Shown here: positions 18,631 through 27,860 of the stretch, piece after piece
How the letters are laid out: each line of letters begins with the position of its first letter
How positions within the stretch are numbered: position 1 is the stretch's first letter
NCBI RefSeq assembly: GCF_900107935.1
Contig: NZ_FNVG01000020.1
Span: 1 to 64,000, forward strand
Origin: Vibrio hangzhouensis
GTDB lineage: Bacteria; Pseudomonadota; Gammaproteobacteria; Enterobacterales; Vibrionaceae
Length of the DNA: 64,000 nucleotides
Reading direction: 5' to 3'
Made by a program: the position numbers and the translations under genes
The notes under the pieces: generated by a model
Seen by the model: the letters and a program-made list of their open reading frames with translations, nothing else
What the model was told of the DNA's origin: nothing
Database searches by the model: none

Positions 18631-19320
18631 CTAGCTACCTAGCTCAAGCAAAGTAGCGTTGCCCCCCACTGCTGTGATGTTGATGGTTCTTGTTCTTTCC
18701 GTTATGAACCTCAACACTAGATTCGGATCGTGTGACGTCGGTAGTGACGCCAGATCCGTTTCAGACACCAACAAACCTATCGCTCCATCGCGATTAGCCA
18801 GTTGATGGTTAACCTGCCATTCTGTTTCTTCAGAGCCTACAAGACCCACAACACGCACATCAAAATCGATGAAGGTTGCTGCTTCTTCTAAAGCCACAAA
18901 CTGAACCAGGTTGGTAGGCAGTTGAGAACGCTCGACTGCCGATTTTAAAATTTGATTAAACTTGTCATTGCCAGAGCAGATAATGACGCCATTACCCGCG
19001 ATAAGTGCCGCAGTGATCTGTGCCATCGCCGCAATCTTGGCTTCAGCAGCTTCACTTTCCAGAACCACTAAAACCACACCACGTCCAGCCGCATATAGCT
19101 CATTGGTTTCACCCGTAGGACCTGGCATCACATGTGGATTGGCTAACAGCACATTGGCTTGTTGGATATGAAATGCCATCACACTAGCAAGCGTTGCGTT
19201 TAGCTCATTCATACTACACTGTGCAGAAAGTAAGCACTCACGCTGCTCTGCAAAATCAGTAAGATTCCAGCCTTCCCACGCCGTCAAAACATCGGAGAAA
19301 ATAGTTGCGTTATTGACCAT
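18631..19320 (-). CDS. Detached PutA C-terminal ALDH-superfamily-like domain protein
   Basis: 229 residues, no signal peptide or membrane segment. It is no complete dehydrogenase. The segments 'PGPTGETNELYAAGRG' (~residue 65), 'AALIAGNGVIICS', 'NRDGAIGLLVS' and the C-terminal 'ITERTRTINITAVGGNATLLELGS' match, from memory, the C-terminal ALDH-superfamily extension of long (type B/C) PutA proteins, in which a terminal 'TAAAGGNASLM'-like motif is conserved. There this domain caps the substrate tunnel; here it is a separate gene starting 12 bases after putA with an AAGGAG site. It lacks the catalytic Cys/Glu pair of an active ALDH. Probably a structural partner of PutA. Often labelled delta-1-pyrroline-5-carboxylate dehydrogenase, which is misleading. 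Confidence 0.75.
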   Translation of the reverse strand: MVNNATIFSDVLTAWEGWNLTDFAEQRECLLSAQCSMNELNATLASVMAFHIQQANVLLANPHVMPGPTGETNELYAAGRGVVLVVLESEAAEAKIAAMAQITAALIAGNGVIICSGNDKFNQILKSAVERSQLPTNLVQFVALEEAATFIDFDVRVVGLVGSEETEWQVNHQLANRDGAIGLLVSETDLASLPTSHDPNLVLRFITERTRTINITAVGGNATLLELGS

Positions 19321-19331
19321 GATTATTCTCC

Positions 19332-22300
19332 TTATTTCGCCACTTGGTTAGCATTGGCGTTGATGACATCAGTAAAGCGGTAGAGGTAATGAGGACCACC
19401 TGCTTTTGGTCCAGTACCAGAGAGACCCTGCCCACCAAATGGTTGAACACCCACCACAGCACCGACTTGGTCACGGTTGATGTAGCAGTTCCCCACTCGA
19501 GCGTGTTTCTCAATCCACTCATAAGTGGATTCGTTACGGCTGTGTACGCCCAGCGTCAAGCCAAAGCCTGTCGCGTTAATACTTTCTACCACCTTCGGTA
19601 ACTCAGACGCTTTAAAGCGCACAATATGTAGGATTGGACCAAAGTGTTCTTCAGTAAGAACGGAGATATCCGAGATTTCAAAGGCACACGGTGAGACAAA
19701 ATCACCCTGCTCACACTCGCTGTCGAGCGTCAACTGAGCAACTTTTTTGCCTTGCTTGGTCATGGCTTCAATGTGACTGACCAGCTTCTGCTTGGCATTA
19801 GCATCGATCACTGGGCCCACATCGGTGGCATGCAAATATGGCAAGCCGACTTTAAGCTCATCCATGGCACCTTGAATCAGGTTGATAACGCGCTCGGCAA
19901 TGTCTTCTTGAATAAACAGAACACGCAGAGCAGAACAGCGCTGTCCAGCAGATGCGAATGCAGAGCGAACTACGTCTCGAACCACCTGCTCAGGCAGTGC
20001 GGTAGAGTCAACAATCATCGCATTCTGACCACCGGTTTCGGCGATAAATGGCACTGGCGCCACTTGACGTGCCGCGAGTGTGCTATTGATGCGTTGTGCT
20101 GTTGGTGTCGAACCGGTAAAGGCAACACCCGCAATAGCTGCGTGAGACGTTAACGCCTGCCCAACATCGGCACCGCGTCCTGTGATAAGTTGAATCGCAT
20201 CGGCAGGGAAGCCTGATTCAAGCATGAGCTCAACGGCACGTACTGCAATAAGAGAGGTTTGCTCCGCAGGCTTGGCCACAACGGTGTTACCTGCAACAAG
20301 TGCTGCTGTGACCTGACCCAGGAAAATCGCCAGTGGGAAGTTCCACGGGCTGATACAAACAAACACTCCCCGACCGCCGCGCGTCAGTGTTTTTGCCTGG
20401 CCATCAAAGCCAAGGACGGATTGCGTTTCAAAGATATGCGGCTGATTGGCATAGTAACGACAGAAATCCACCGCTTCACGCACTTCATCAATGCTGTCGT
20501 GAATAGTCTTGCCCGCTTCCTGATGACAAATCGCCACCAACTCATGTAGATTTTCTTCTAGCTTGTCTGCCAATGTAAGTAAGCACTGACCACGCTCTGC
20601 GTATGGCGTCTTTGACCACTTAGTGAAACCTTGTTCAGCCACACGGATAGCTTCGGAAACATGATCAAGGTTAGCCATAGCAACCTGACCCACGACAATA
20701 CGGCGATCGTAAGGCGCGGTGATCGTATCAACGCCGGCACCTTCCTTGATCATGCTTTCGTATTGCGATTGACCATTAATGATCGGTGCACCTTGCCATT
20801 GTTTAGCACGGAAAACGTCAACTTTGTGTTCGTAGTCTTTCACTTCGCTTTCAATATCGACATTAACACCAATGGAGTTTTTACGATCAGCAAAAATGGC
20901 GGGTGGCAGATCAATGTTGGCATTGTGTAGCGTGTCGTTTGACAGCAGTGCGTCTACAGGGTGGACAGTCAAACTGTCAACAGGACAACGCGCATCAACA
21001 AGACGGTGCACAAAACTGCTGTTCGCACCGTTCTCCAATAGACGACGCACTAGGTATGGCAGCAAGTCTTTATGGCTGCCAACCGGTGCGTAGATACGCA
21101 CAGGCTGCTTATAGGTGTCCATTACGTGATCATACAGGGAGTCACCCATACCATGCAGGCGCTGGAACTCATAGTCCGTATGCTGAGCCATGGTGGCAAT
21201 GGCCGTTACCGTGTGTGCGTTATGGCTAGCAAACTGCGGGAAGATATTGCCACGGACGTTGTCGCTCAATAGGAATCGAGCACAGGCTAAATAAGCAACA
21301 TCGGTCGCTTCTTTGCGAGTATAAACCGGATAGCCGTCATAACCCGCTTGCTGGGACCACTTGATTTCACTGTCCCAATAGGCCCCTTTAACCAGGCGAA
21401 GTGGGATCAGATCACCCTGCTGTTTCGCCAGACCGTTAACCCAAACCAAAACGGGAAGTGCGCGCTTAGAATAAGCTTGAATAACCAGACCAAACTTACC
21501 CCAGCCCTTCGCCACATCGCTTCGGTATACTTTTTCAAACAGTTTCAAAGAAAGCTCAAGGCGATCCGCTTCTTCTGCATCAATGGTGATCGCCACATCC
21601 AGCTCACGAGCTCGAGTGAGAAGCTGAGTTAACGTTTCGCAGAGTTCTGTGAGTACACGCTGTTCGTTGGCCACTTCGTAGCGAGGGTGAAGTGCAGACA
21701 GCTTGATTGAAACCGACGGCGCAGGGCTGGTATCCAAACCATATTTATCGCTACCGACCGCTTCGATCGCCATCAGGTAATCTTTGAAATACTTGTCGGC
21801 ATCAGATTTGGTTAGCGCCGCTTCACCCAGCATGTCATAAGAGTAGGTAAAACCGCGATCACGCATCTTTTTACCATTCTTCTGAGCTTCGCCAATGCTA
21901 CGACCTAAAACGAACTGATGACCCATGATCTTCATCGCCTGATACATGGCTTTGCGAATCACAGGTTCTGAGAATTTGTTGACTAAACGATTAACCGCTT
22001 TGGCTGGGCTTTGTGATTCAGACTCAGCAAGCCCGACAACTTTACCCGTCAGCATTAGACCCCATGTTGACGCATTTACAAACACAGAATCAGAATTCTT
22101 AAGGTGTGATTTCCAGTCCGCTACGCTCAGTTTATCGCGAATCAGCGCGTCTGCGGTTGCTGCATCCGGGATACGCATTAATGCTTCAGCCAGACACATC
22201 AAAAGAATGCCTTCCTGAGTATCCAGGCTGTATTCCAGCAATAATGCGTCAATCATTTGAATCGCATTTTTGTCGGCTCGAATGGCTTCAATCAGCTGTG

Positions 22301-22472
22301 TGGTTTTCTGTGGGATTTGCTGGGCTTCGTCGCCTTGCGGCGTAGCCAGAGGTAAAAGCTGTTTCAACCATTGAGACTCATCCACCATATAGAGTGGAGA
22401 GATCAGTGACCAGAGTTGTTCAAGCGGCTGCTCGACAAACTCCGTTTTTAGCACATCTGTTGCTGTAAACAT
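19332..22472 (-). CDS. putA: Bifunctional proline dehydrogenase / P5C dehydrogenase
   Basis: 1046 residues. Residues ~80-490 hold the alpha-helical arm and FAD-binding PRODH barrel ('YSYDMLGEAALT', 'VSIKLSALHPRYE', 'LRLVKGAYWDSE', 'FASHNAHT'). Residues ~560-1035 hold the NAD-dependent P5C dehydrogenase ('ISPWNFPLAIFLGQ', 'FTGSTPTAQ', catalytic Cys846 in 'SAGQRCSALR'). It oxidises proline to glutamate at the membrane. The N-terminal ribbon-helix-helix DNA-binding domain of E. coli PutA is missing, so it cannot be its own repressor; the ~200-residue C-terminal extension of long PutAs is also missing and appears as the next gene. First gene of the operon. Confidence 0.96.
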   Translation of the reverse strand: MFTATDVLKTEFVEQPLEQLWSLISPLYMVDESQWLKQLLPLATPQGDEAQQIPQKTTQLIEAIRADKNAIQMIDALLLEYSLDTQEGILLMCLAEALMRIPDAATADALIRDKLSVADWKSHLKNSDSVFVNASTWGLMLTGKVVGLAESESQSPAKAVNRLVNKFSEPVIRKAMYQAMKIMGHQFVLGRSIGEAQKNGKKMRDRGFTYSYDMLGEAALTKSDADKYFKDYLMAIEAVGSDKYGLDTSPAPSVSIKLSALHPRYEVANEQRVLTELCETLTQLLTRARELDVAITIDAEEADRLELSLKLFEKVYRSDVAKGWGKFGLVIQAYSKRALPVLVWVNGLAKQQGDLIPLRLVKGAYWDSEIKWSQQAGYDGYPVYTRKEATDVAYLACARFLLSDNVRGNIFPQFASHNAHTVTAIATMAQHTDYEFQRLHGMGDSLYDHVMDTYKQPVRIYAPVGSHKDLLPYLVRRLLENGANSSFVHRLVDARCPVDSLTVHPVDALLSNDTLHNANIDLPPAIFADRKNSIGVNVDIESEVKDYEHKVDVFRAKQWQGAPIINGQSQYESMIKEGAGVDTITAPYDRRIVVGQVAMANLDHVSEAIRVAEQGFTKWSKTPYAERGQCLLTLADKLEENLHELVAICHQEAGKTIHDSIDEVREAVDFCRYYANQPHIFETQSVLGFDGQAKTLTRGGRGVFVCISPWNFPLAIFLGQVTAALVAGNTVVAKPAEQTSLIAVRAVELMLESGFPADAIQLITGRGADVGQALTSHAAIAGVAFTGSTPTAQRINSTLAARQVAPVPFIAETGGQNAMIVDSTALPEQVVRDVVRSAFASAGQRCSALRVLFIQEDIAERVINLIQGAMDELKVGLPYLHATDVGPVIDANAKQKLVSHIEAMTKQGKKVAQLTLDSECEQGDFVSPCAFEISDISVLTEEHFGPILHIVRFKASELPKVVESINATGFGLTLGVHSRNESTYEWIEKHARVGNCYINRDQVGAVVGVQPFGGQGLSGTGPKAGGPHYLYRFTDVINANANQVAK

Positions 22473-22604
22473 GTGTGTTCCTCAATCTCTTCCCAGCCGT
22501 AAAACACGACTGGACTACTACAATGGCAGGCAGTGTATTTTGAGTGTTCATGAATTACTTGTCAAAAACTCCGAGCTTTTTGCTAATTTCTACGCTTATT
22601 AACA

Positions 22605-22626
22605 AAATTAACACATGGTCACATCG
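22605..22626 (-). promoter_or_regulatory. Possible CRP half-site upstream of putA
   Basis: On the minus strand, ATGTGACCATGTGTTAAT contains a perfect TGTGA half but a poor second half. CRP activation of the putAP operon is known in V. vulnificus. Weak evidence from sequence alone. Confidence 0.3.
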
Positions 22627-22710
22627 ATATGTACAAGATGAGCGGTTACATTCTGCAACCAAATTAACATATTGTTTCGTTCTTTAGGCTTCCTTCAACA
22701 ACGTACCGAT

Positions 22711-22740
22711 AAAAAAAAGGATGCATAACTGCATCCTTTA
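22711..22740 (-). terminator. Terminator after 6-phospho-beta-glucosidase gene
   Basis: Stem AAGGATGCA / TGCATCCTT with a TAAC loop; on the minus strand it is followed by eight T. Confidence 0.88.
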
Positions 22741-22765
22741 GGTCATGAAGGCAAAAAAATATGCC

Positions 22766-24190
22766 TTATCGTAAGTCTTCGCCATTCGATTCTATGACTT
22801 TCTTGTACCAGTAGAAGGACTTTTTAGGTGTTCGCGCCAACGATCCTTTTCCCGAATCATCCAGGTCCACATAAATGAAACCGTAGCGCTTGCTCATCTC
22901 ACCCGTGGAGGCCGCCACCAAATCGATGCATCCCCATGGAGTAAATCCCATGAGAGGTACACCATCCTCAATCGCGTCCCCCATCGCCTCAATGTGCGCC
23001 CTCAGGTAGTCAATTCGGTAGTCGTCATTGACTCGGCCATTTTCTTCCACCTCATCTTTGGCTCCTAAGCCATTCTCCACCAGAAACAGTGGCTTTTGAT
23101 AACGATCATAGAGAGTGTTCATGGTGATGCGCAGACCCATAGGGTCAATTACCCACCCCCAGTCGCTGGCCTCAAGGTGAGGATTGCGAATTGATTTCAC
23201 TACATTGGCTTCACTGGTGTTGCCATTGTTCATATCAGCCGAAGCACAGCGTGAGGCGTAATAACTAAAGGAAATAAAGTCCACTGTGTTTTTGAGAATC
23301 TCTAAGTCCCCATCGTGGATCTCTAGTTCCACCCCTTTGTCACGAAAGGTCCTCTGTGCATATGAGGGATAATAGCCTCTGGCTTGGACATCAATAAAAA
23401 ACAGGTTCTCACGATCCTTATCAAGCGCCATTTTGACGTCTTCCGGTTTACACGAATAAGGATAGAAATTACCTCCCGCTAGCATACAACCCACTTGGTT
23501 CTCGGGATTAATCTCATGGGCAATTTTGGTCACAAGAGCACTCGCTACCAACTCATGATGCGCTGCTTGATACTTTACCTGATCTTTATTTTCGTCCGGT
23601 TTGAACAGAAGACCCGCGCCAGAGAACGGACTCGCCAGTAAAATATTGATTTCATTGAATGTGAGCCAATATTTCACCAGACCATCAAAAGCTTCAAAGC
23701 AGGTTCGAGCGTAACGCTCAAAGAAACCTATCATTTCACGGCTGCGCCATGAGCCATAGGTATTGACCAAATGCATTGGCACATCAAAGTGGCACAAGGT
23801 CACCAGTGGTTCGATACCATACTTATGACATTCACGAAACATGTCCTGATAGTATGCTATTCCCTGTTGATTCGGCTCTAACTCATCGCCTTTTGGAAAA
23901 ATTCTTGCCCAGGCAATGGAAGTTCGAAACACTTTAATTCCCATCTCTGCCAACAAAGCAATGTCTTCTTTGTAGCGATGGTAAAAATCAATGGCGGTAT
24001 GACTCGGATAGAACTCCGATTCATCAAGTGTCACTTGTTCACGCAAGCCAAGTTTGATCGGCATACGATTGTCACCATAAGGGATCATATCGACAGTGGT
24101 CAGCCCTTTGCCACCTTCTAAATAGCCGCCTTCGGCCTGATTCGCAGCAATGGCACCACCCCAGAGAAAATCTTCTGGAAATACTGACAC
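22766..24190 (-). CDS. GH1 6-phospho-beta-glucosidase
   Basis: 474 residues, typical GH1 length. N-terminal 'FLWGGAIAANQAEG' signature, acid/base Glu in 'TFNEIN' (~residue 178), nucleophile Glu in 'LVENGLG' (~residue 372), and the C-terminal 'SKRYGFIYVDLD' whose Ser/Lys/Tyr bind the 6-phosphate in BglA/AscB-type enzymes. It hydrolyses phosphorylated beta-glucosides in the cytoplasm. Unusually, there is no beta-glucoside PTS beside it; it lies 78 bases after gntR in a gluconate-type operon, so the real substrate may be an unusual phospho-disaccharide, or the gene may use a distant PTS. Confidence 0.88.
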   Translation of the reverse strand: MSVFPEDFLWGGAIAANQAEGGYLEGGKGLTTVDMIPYGDNRMPIKLGLREQVTLDESEFYPSHTAIDFYHRYKEDIALLAEMGIKVFRTSIAWARIFPKGDELEPNQQGIAYYQDMFRECHKYGIEPLVTLCHFDVPMHLVNTYGSWRSREMIGFFERYARTCFEAFDGLVKYWLTFNEINILLASPFSGAGLLFKPDENKDQVKYQAAHHELVASALVTKIAHEINPENQVGCMLAGGNFYPYSCKPEDVKMALDKDRENLFFIDVQARGYYPSYAQRTFRDKGVELEIHDGDLEILKNTVDFISFSYYASRCASADMNNGNTSEANVVKSIRNPHLEASDWGWVIDPMGLRITMNTLYDRYQKPLFLVENGLGAKDEVEENGRVNDDYRIDYLRAHIEAMGDAIEDGVPLMGFTPWGCIDLVAASTGEMSKRYGFIYVDLDDSGKGSLARTPKKSFYWYKKVIESNGEDLR

Positions 24191-24268
24191 AGGTAAATTC
24201 CTTATTGAATTAACTGGTCACGAAGCAAGAGCAAAAGCGCCTGAACGTGACGACTAGTGAGCAAGGCC

Positions 24269-25267
24269 TCAGCTGTCTCCAAGCTGAAGACGATATCCGA
24301 GATCAATACTCGGCGGCCAATTGTCTTCACCACGTAGTCGAGCGATCAACTGCTGGGCAGCGACGGTGCCAATATCTTCACGAGGCGTCACCACCGTCGT
24401 CAATTTGGGAACCATCGCCTGACTAATGTCCAGGCCATGAAAACCGGCAATAGAAATCTGAGCAGGTACCTCAATTCCCAGACGCTGACACTCAAACAGA
24501 GCACCGATGGCCAGATCATCATTGGTACAAACAATGCCATCCGCATCAGGATGTTCGTTAAGCAGGCGTTGCAGTAAATCCGCGCCAAGCGTGAAAGAGG
24601 AGGCTTCTTCCGTTTGTAAAGTGAAGGGCTCGTAGCCGCATTCCAGCATCGCTTCTCGGTATCCAGCCATTTTTTGTTGTGTACGGGCATCCATTCGCGC
24701 AGCAAAATAGGCCACTTTACGGCGACCTCTATTCAGCATGTGCCCGGTAATGTCTTTTGATGCCTGAAGGTTGTCAAAACCCACCGCCTGCTCAATCTGA
24801 GGGGTTCTGGAATCCATAATTTCCACGACAGGAATGGACGCCGTTTCCAACATTTTTCTTGCTTTGTCGGTGTGCACATTTTCAGACAGAATGATGCCGT
24901 CAACGTTATAAGAAAGCAGCGACTCGATACTCTCCTGCTCGCGTTGTTCACTGTAGCCATAGTGGGCAATCATAGTCTGATATCCTGACGGTGAGGTCAC
25001 AGATTCAATACCACGAATGACTTCGGCAAACACCTGGTTAGTCAAGGATGGCACCAACACGCCTATTACTTTGCTTTTGGCATTAGCCAGCATATCTGGA
25101 GCACGGTTTGGGATATAACCCAGCTCGTCAGTTACCTGATCAATCTTGGCCCTGACCGCCTCAGACACTAACGAGGGGTCTCTCAACGCCCGACTGACTG
25201 TCATTTTGGTCACACCAACTCGATCGGCGATATCTTGGAGAGTTGGCCGTTTCTTCTTATTTGCCAT
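24269..25267 (-). CDS. gntR: LacI-family repressor, GntR (gluconate) type
   Basis: 332 residues from ATG 25267 (an in-frame GTG precedes it by one codon). N-terminal LacI helix-turn-helix 'TLQDIADRVGVTKMTVSRALRDPSLVS' and a periplasmic-binding-protein-like effector domain with the 'GFHGLDISQAM' stretch typical of enterobacterial gluconate repressor GntR. It follows gntK in the same direction with an 85-base gap. The palindromes in front of dctP (arms GTTAC/GTAAC) match the known GntR operator pattern, so autoregulated control of the whole cluster is likely. Confidence 0.85.
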   Translation of the reverse strand: MANKKKRPTLQDIADRVGVTKMTVSRALRDPSLVSEAVRAKIDQVTDELGYIPNRAPDMLANAKSKVIGVLVPSLTNQVFAEVIRGIESVTSPSGYQTMIAHYGYSEQREQESIESLLSYNVDGIILSENVHTDKARKMLETASIPVVEIMDSRTPQIEQAVGFDNLQASKDITGHMLNRGRRKVAYFAARMDARTQQKMAGYREAMLECGYEPFTLQTEEASSFTLGADLLQRLLNEHPDADGIVCTNDDLAIGALFECQRLGIEVPAQISIAGFHGLDISQAMVPKLTTVVTPREDIGTVAAQQLIARLRGEDNWPPSIDLGYRLQLGDS

Positions 25268-25355
25268 CACTAAATGTTGCCACTTTTCAATTAATTATCT
25301 GAATGAAGTTTATCAAAATGTTATCAATATACCCATGTTGTTTGGTACATATCTC

Positions 25356-25865
25356 TTAGATTGTCTGGTTCTCTAGCCCTCGGATTTGTGCCAGTGCACT
25401 CGCTACGACCGCCTCTATGCTTTGGTCGATATCTACAATCAGGGCTTCGTCGTTGTCGGGTTCCACTAGCGTGTCGAACTGACTTTTCAACATCGACTCA
25501 CCCGAAAAGTAGTGGTTCATCCGCCGCTCCATGCGATCCCTTATGGTGTCAAAATTCCCTTTCAGATAGACAATAGTCAGATCTCCATTATCGCGACGTA
25601 ATATGTCACGATAACTGGGTTTTAATGCGGAGCAGGCAATCACACACCCCGGGTTTGAAACATAAAGCTGATTGAGGGTATTCAGCCACTCCTGTCTATC
25701 GTCATCGGTAAGCGGTATTCCACAACGCATTTTTTCTACATTTTCAGTAGGGTGAAAGTCATCACCATCATGAAAAGGTAGATCCAGGGCCGAGGCAATT
25801 CGCTCTCCGATAGAGCTTTTTCCACACCCAGAGACACCCATCACTAATACATTTTTTATTTTCAT
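25356..25865 (-). CDS. gntK: Gluconokinase
   Basis: 169 residues from ATG 25865; the longer frame to 25919 adds 18 residues that do not resemble the family. P-loop 'GVSGCGKSSIG' at ~residues 10-20, 'HDGDDFHP' substrate motif, 'CSALKPSYRDILR' and 'FDTLVEP' near the C-terminus, all hallmarks of GntK/IdnK. It phosphorylates D-gluconate to 6-phosphogluconate. It lies 70 bases after the TRAP permease gene, which points to gluconate or a related aldonate as the TRAP substrate. Confidence 0.93.
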   Translation of the reverse strand: MKIKNVLVMGVSGCGKSSIGERIASALDLPFHDGDDFHPTENVEKMRCGIPLTDDDRQEWLNTLNQLYVSNPGCVIACSALKPSYRDILRRDNGDLTIVYLKGNFDTIRDRMERRMNHYFSGESMLKSQFDTLVEPDNDEALIVDIDQSIEAVVASALAQIRGLENQTI

Positions 25866-25883
25866 AGGGCAAACCAACCTTAG

Positions 25884-25903
25884 CCCTCCCAACGAAGGGA
25901 GGG
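25884..25903 (-). other. Intercistronic hairpin dctM-gntK
   Basis: Perfect 7-bp stem CCCTCCC / GGGAGGG with AACGAA loop, no T tract, between dctM and gntK. Its arms resemble those of the dctP-dctQ hairpin. Could stabilise or process the mRNA. Confidence 0.5.
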
Positions 25904-25934
25904 ACGAAACGAGAAACAATTTTGACTCAGTGAG

Positions 25935-27251
25935 TTATTTCCACCACATTGCAATATCCGGGAACGCGATAACCAGTCCTAACACCAGGACTTGCAAGGC
26001 GATAAACGGTAATAGAGAGTGAAAGATTTCACCGAGGCTAATGTCTTTCGGTGCGACAGACTTAAGGTAAAATGCCGCAGGACCAAACGGGGGTGACAGG
26101 AAGGATACCTGCATATTCAGACAGAACACCACACCAAACCAAACCGGGTCATAGCCAAGAGAGGTAATGATTGGCACAAAGATCGGCATCGTCAGCAAAG
26201 CAACGCCCACCCAGTCGAGGAACATCCCGAGTACCAGTAGTATCACCATCATGATAAGCAGTGTTGCCAAAGGGCTACCGCCACTCAGCGCCAGAATCAT
26301 CTCTTCAACAAAATCGATACCACCCATCAGGTTGTAGATACCCACCAACGCACTCGCACCGATGCCAATCCACATGATCATTCCGCATGTTTTCATCGTC
26401 GCGATGGCACTTTCTTTGAGCATGCTCACATTCAGTTCGCCACGAATCAATGCGCTGATCATGATCCCAACCACACCCAGAGCAGAGGCTTCTGTTACTG
26501 ACGCAACGCCAGTATAAATACTGCCCAAAACGACAACCACGGACAGCAAAGGGAAAAACAGGGCCTTGAAGTAGCTGACCTTAGGCTCGTCCTCTTCTCC
26601 CATATCGCTTGGAATCGGCGCCAATGCCGGATTCAGCTTACAGCGGATCAATACATAACCGATATAACATCCAGCAAGAATGAAAGCAGGTAAAAACGAG
26701 GCTTTAAACAGATCGCCAATTGAAACACTTGCTGTCATACCATAGATAATCAGAACGATACTTGGAGGAAGCATCGTGCCCAAAGCTCCACCGGCACAGG
26801 TGGTACCAATCGCCAGTTTACGGTCATAGCCAAGGCGAAGCATCTGAGGCAATGCCAGAATACCCAGCAAAACCGTTTCTCCACCGATAACACCAGACAT
26901 GGAAGCCAGCAATACTGCAACCAATAAGGTTTGCACAGCCACGCCGCCGCGAACTTTTCGGCCCACAGACTTCATTGCGTCAAACAGATCGCGAGCGATA
27001 CCTGAGCGATCCAGCAATGCCGCCATCAGAACAAACATGGGAACCGCTAAGAAAACATAACCGGATGCGAAACTGTAGGTACGACTGGCAATCAAGGGCA
27101 ACGCGTCCGGACCAAACCAGGCATAGGTAAAAAATATGGCGACAAAACCGGTCACAAACGCAAGTTGCATGCCCGTTAATAACAGACCTATCATCATGGC
27201 CAGCATCAACAAACTACCCCATGCGATGCCAATAGAAGACAAATCAAACAT
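25935..27251 (-). CDS. dctM: TRAP transporter large permease, DctM type
   Basis: 438 residues with about 12 hydrophobic helices. Contains family blocks 'AVPMFVLMAALLDRSGIARDLFDA', 'SGSGVIGG/ETVLLGILALPQML'-like and 'CAGGALGTMLPPSIVLIIYG'. With the DctQ subunit it forms the Na+-driven membrane part of a TRAP transporter. Its start overlaps the dctQ stop by 8 bases. Substrate inferred from neighbours to be gluconate or a similar sugar acid. Confidence 0.94.
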   Translation of the reverse strand: MFDLSSIGIAWGSLLMLAMMIGLLLTGMQLAFVTGFVAIFFTYAWFGPDALPLIASRTYSFASGYVFLAVPMFVLMAALLDRSGIARDLFDAMKSVGRKVRGGVAVQTLLVAVLLASMSGVIGGETVLLGILALPQMLRLGYDRKLAIGTTCAGGALGTMLPPSIVLIIYGMTASVSIGDLFKASFLPAFILAGCYIGYVLIRCKLNPALAPIPSDMGEEDEPKVSYFKALFFPLLSVVVVLGSIYTGVASVTEASALGVVGIMISALIRGELNVSMLKESAIATMKTCGMIMWIGIGASALVGIYNLMGGIDFVEEMILALSGGSPLATLLIMMVILLVLGMFLDWVGVALLTMPIFVPIITSLGYDPVWFGVVFCLNMQVSFLSPPFGPAAFYLKSVAPKDISLGEIFHSLLPFIALQVLVLGLVIAFPDIAMWWK

Positions 27252-27801
27252 CGTTTTTCTTCCTTAGACCAATAAGTTCTTGAATCAGGTGCAGAGAAAA
27301 CTGAACCACCAGCACACACAGCACGACAAAAATGAGCCCCTTAAGCAGCGCCGGATATGGCGCATTAAGAACAGAACCGGACGTTTCTAATCGAAGCTCT
27401 CCCCAAGGAGCAAACCACGCTTCTTTCGCCATGGTATAAGAGGCGTGAGCCAACATGCCCGCAAAGGCAAGACCAACAATATGGTGAACTAAATTAAGGT
27501 ATTTTCTGGTTTGCTTAGAGACTGAGTCATAGATAAGTACGACACGAACATGCTTATTAGCCGCGAAGGCGTAAATACCGCCAATGATAAAGAGAGAGCC
27601 GCCGATAAACGATGCGGTTTCATGAACCCAAGTCGTGGGAGCGTTGAACACATATCGCATCACGACTTCGTAAAAAGAGATAAGAACGGTAAAGATGAAC
27701 AACCAGCTGAGTAGCTTGCTTAACCAAATCACTGCTCTGTCGAGAAGGTTTCTTGGTTCTTCATCGTGTCCCTGCGGGCTATTTGATGGTTTTGTATCCA
27801 T
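27244..27801 (-). CDS. dctQ: TRAP transporter small permease, DctQ type
   Basis: 185 residues from ATG 27801 (a GTG at 27810 is the alternative). Four hydrophobic helices with the DctQ stretch 'FYEVVMRYVFNAPTTWVHETASFIGGSLF'. N-terminus rich in polar residues lies in the cytoplasm. Overlaps dctM. Separated from dctP by a stem-loop. Confidence 0.92.
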   Translation of the reverse strand: MDTKPSNSPQGHDEEPRNLLDRAVIWLSKLLSWLFIFTVLISFYEVVMRYVFNAPTTWVHETASFIGGSLFIIGGIYAFAANKHVRVVLIYDSVSKQTRKYLNLVHHIVGLAFAGMLAHASYTMAKEAWFAPWGELRLETSGSVLNAPYPALLKGLIFVVLCVLVVQFSLHLIQELIGLRKKNDV

Positions 27802-27825
27802 GACAATCACTATCTAAATTGAAAG

Positions 27826-27848
27826 GTGGGAGAGCCTAGCCCTCCCAC
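27826..27848 (-). other. Intercistronic stem-loop dctP-dctQ
   Basis: Stem GTGGGAG / CTCCCAC with two further pairs inside and a 3-base loop, no T tract, directly between the abundant binding-protein gene and the membrane genes. Such hairpins usually raise the binding-protein transcript level by protecting its 3' end or partly terminating transcription. Confidence 0.6.
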
Positions 27849-27860
27849 AAGCGACAAGAA

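Noticed and set aside
18631..19320. Active delta-1-pyrroline-5-carboxylate dehydrogenase
   Set aside because: Too short (229 residues) and lacks the ALDH catalytic Cys and NAD-site motifs, which PutA itself carries.
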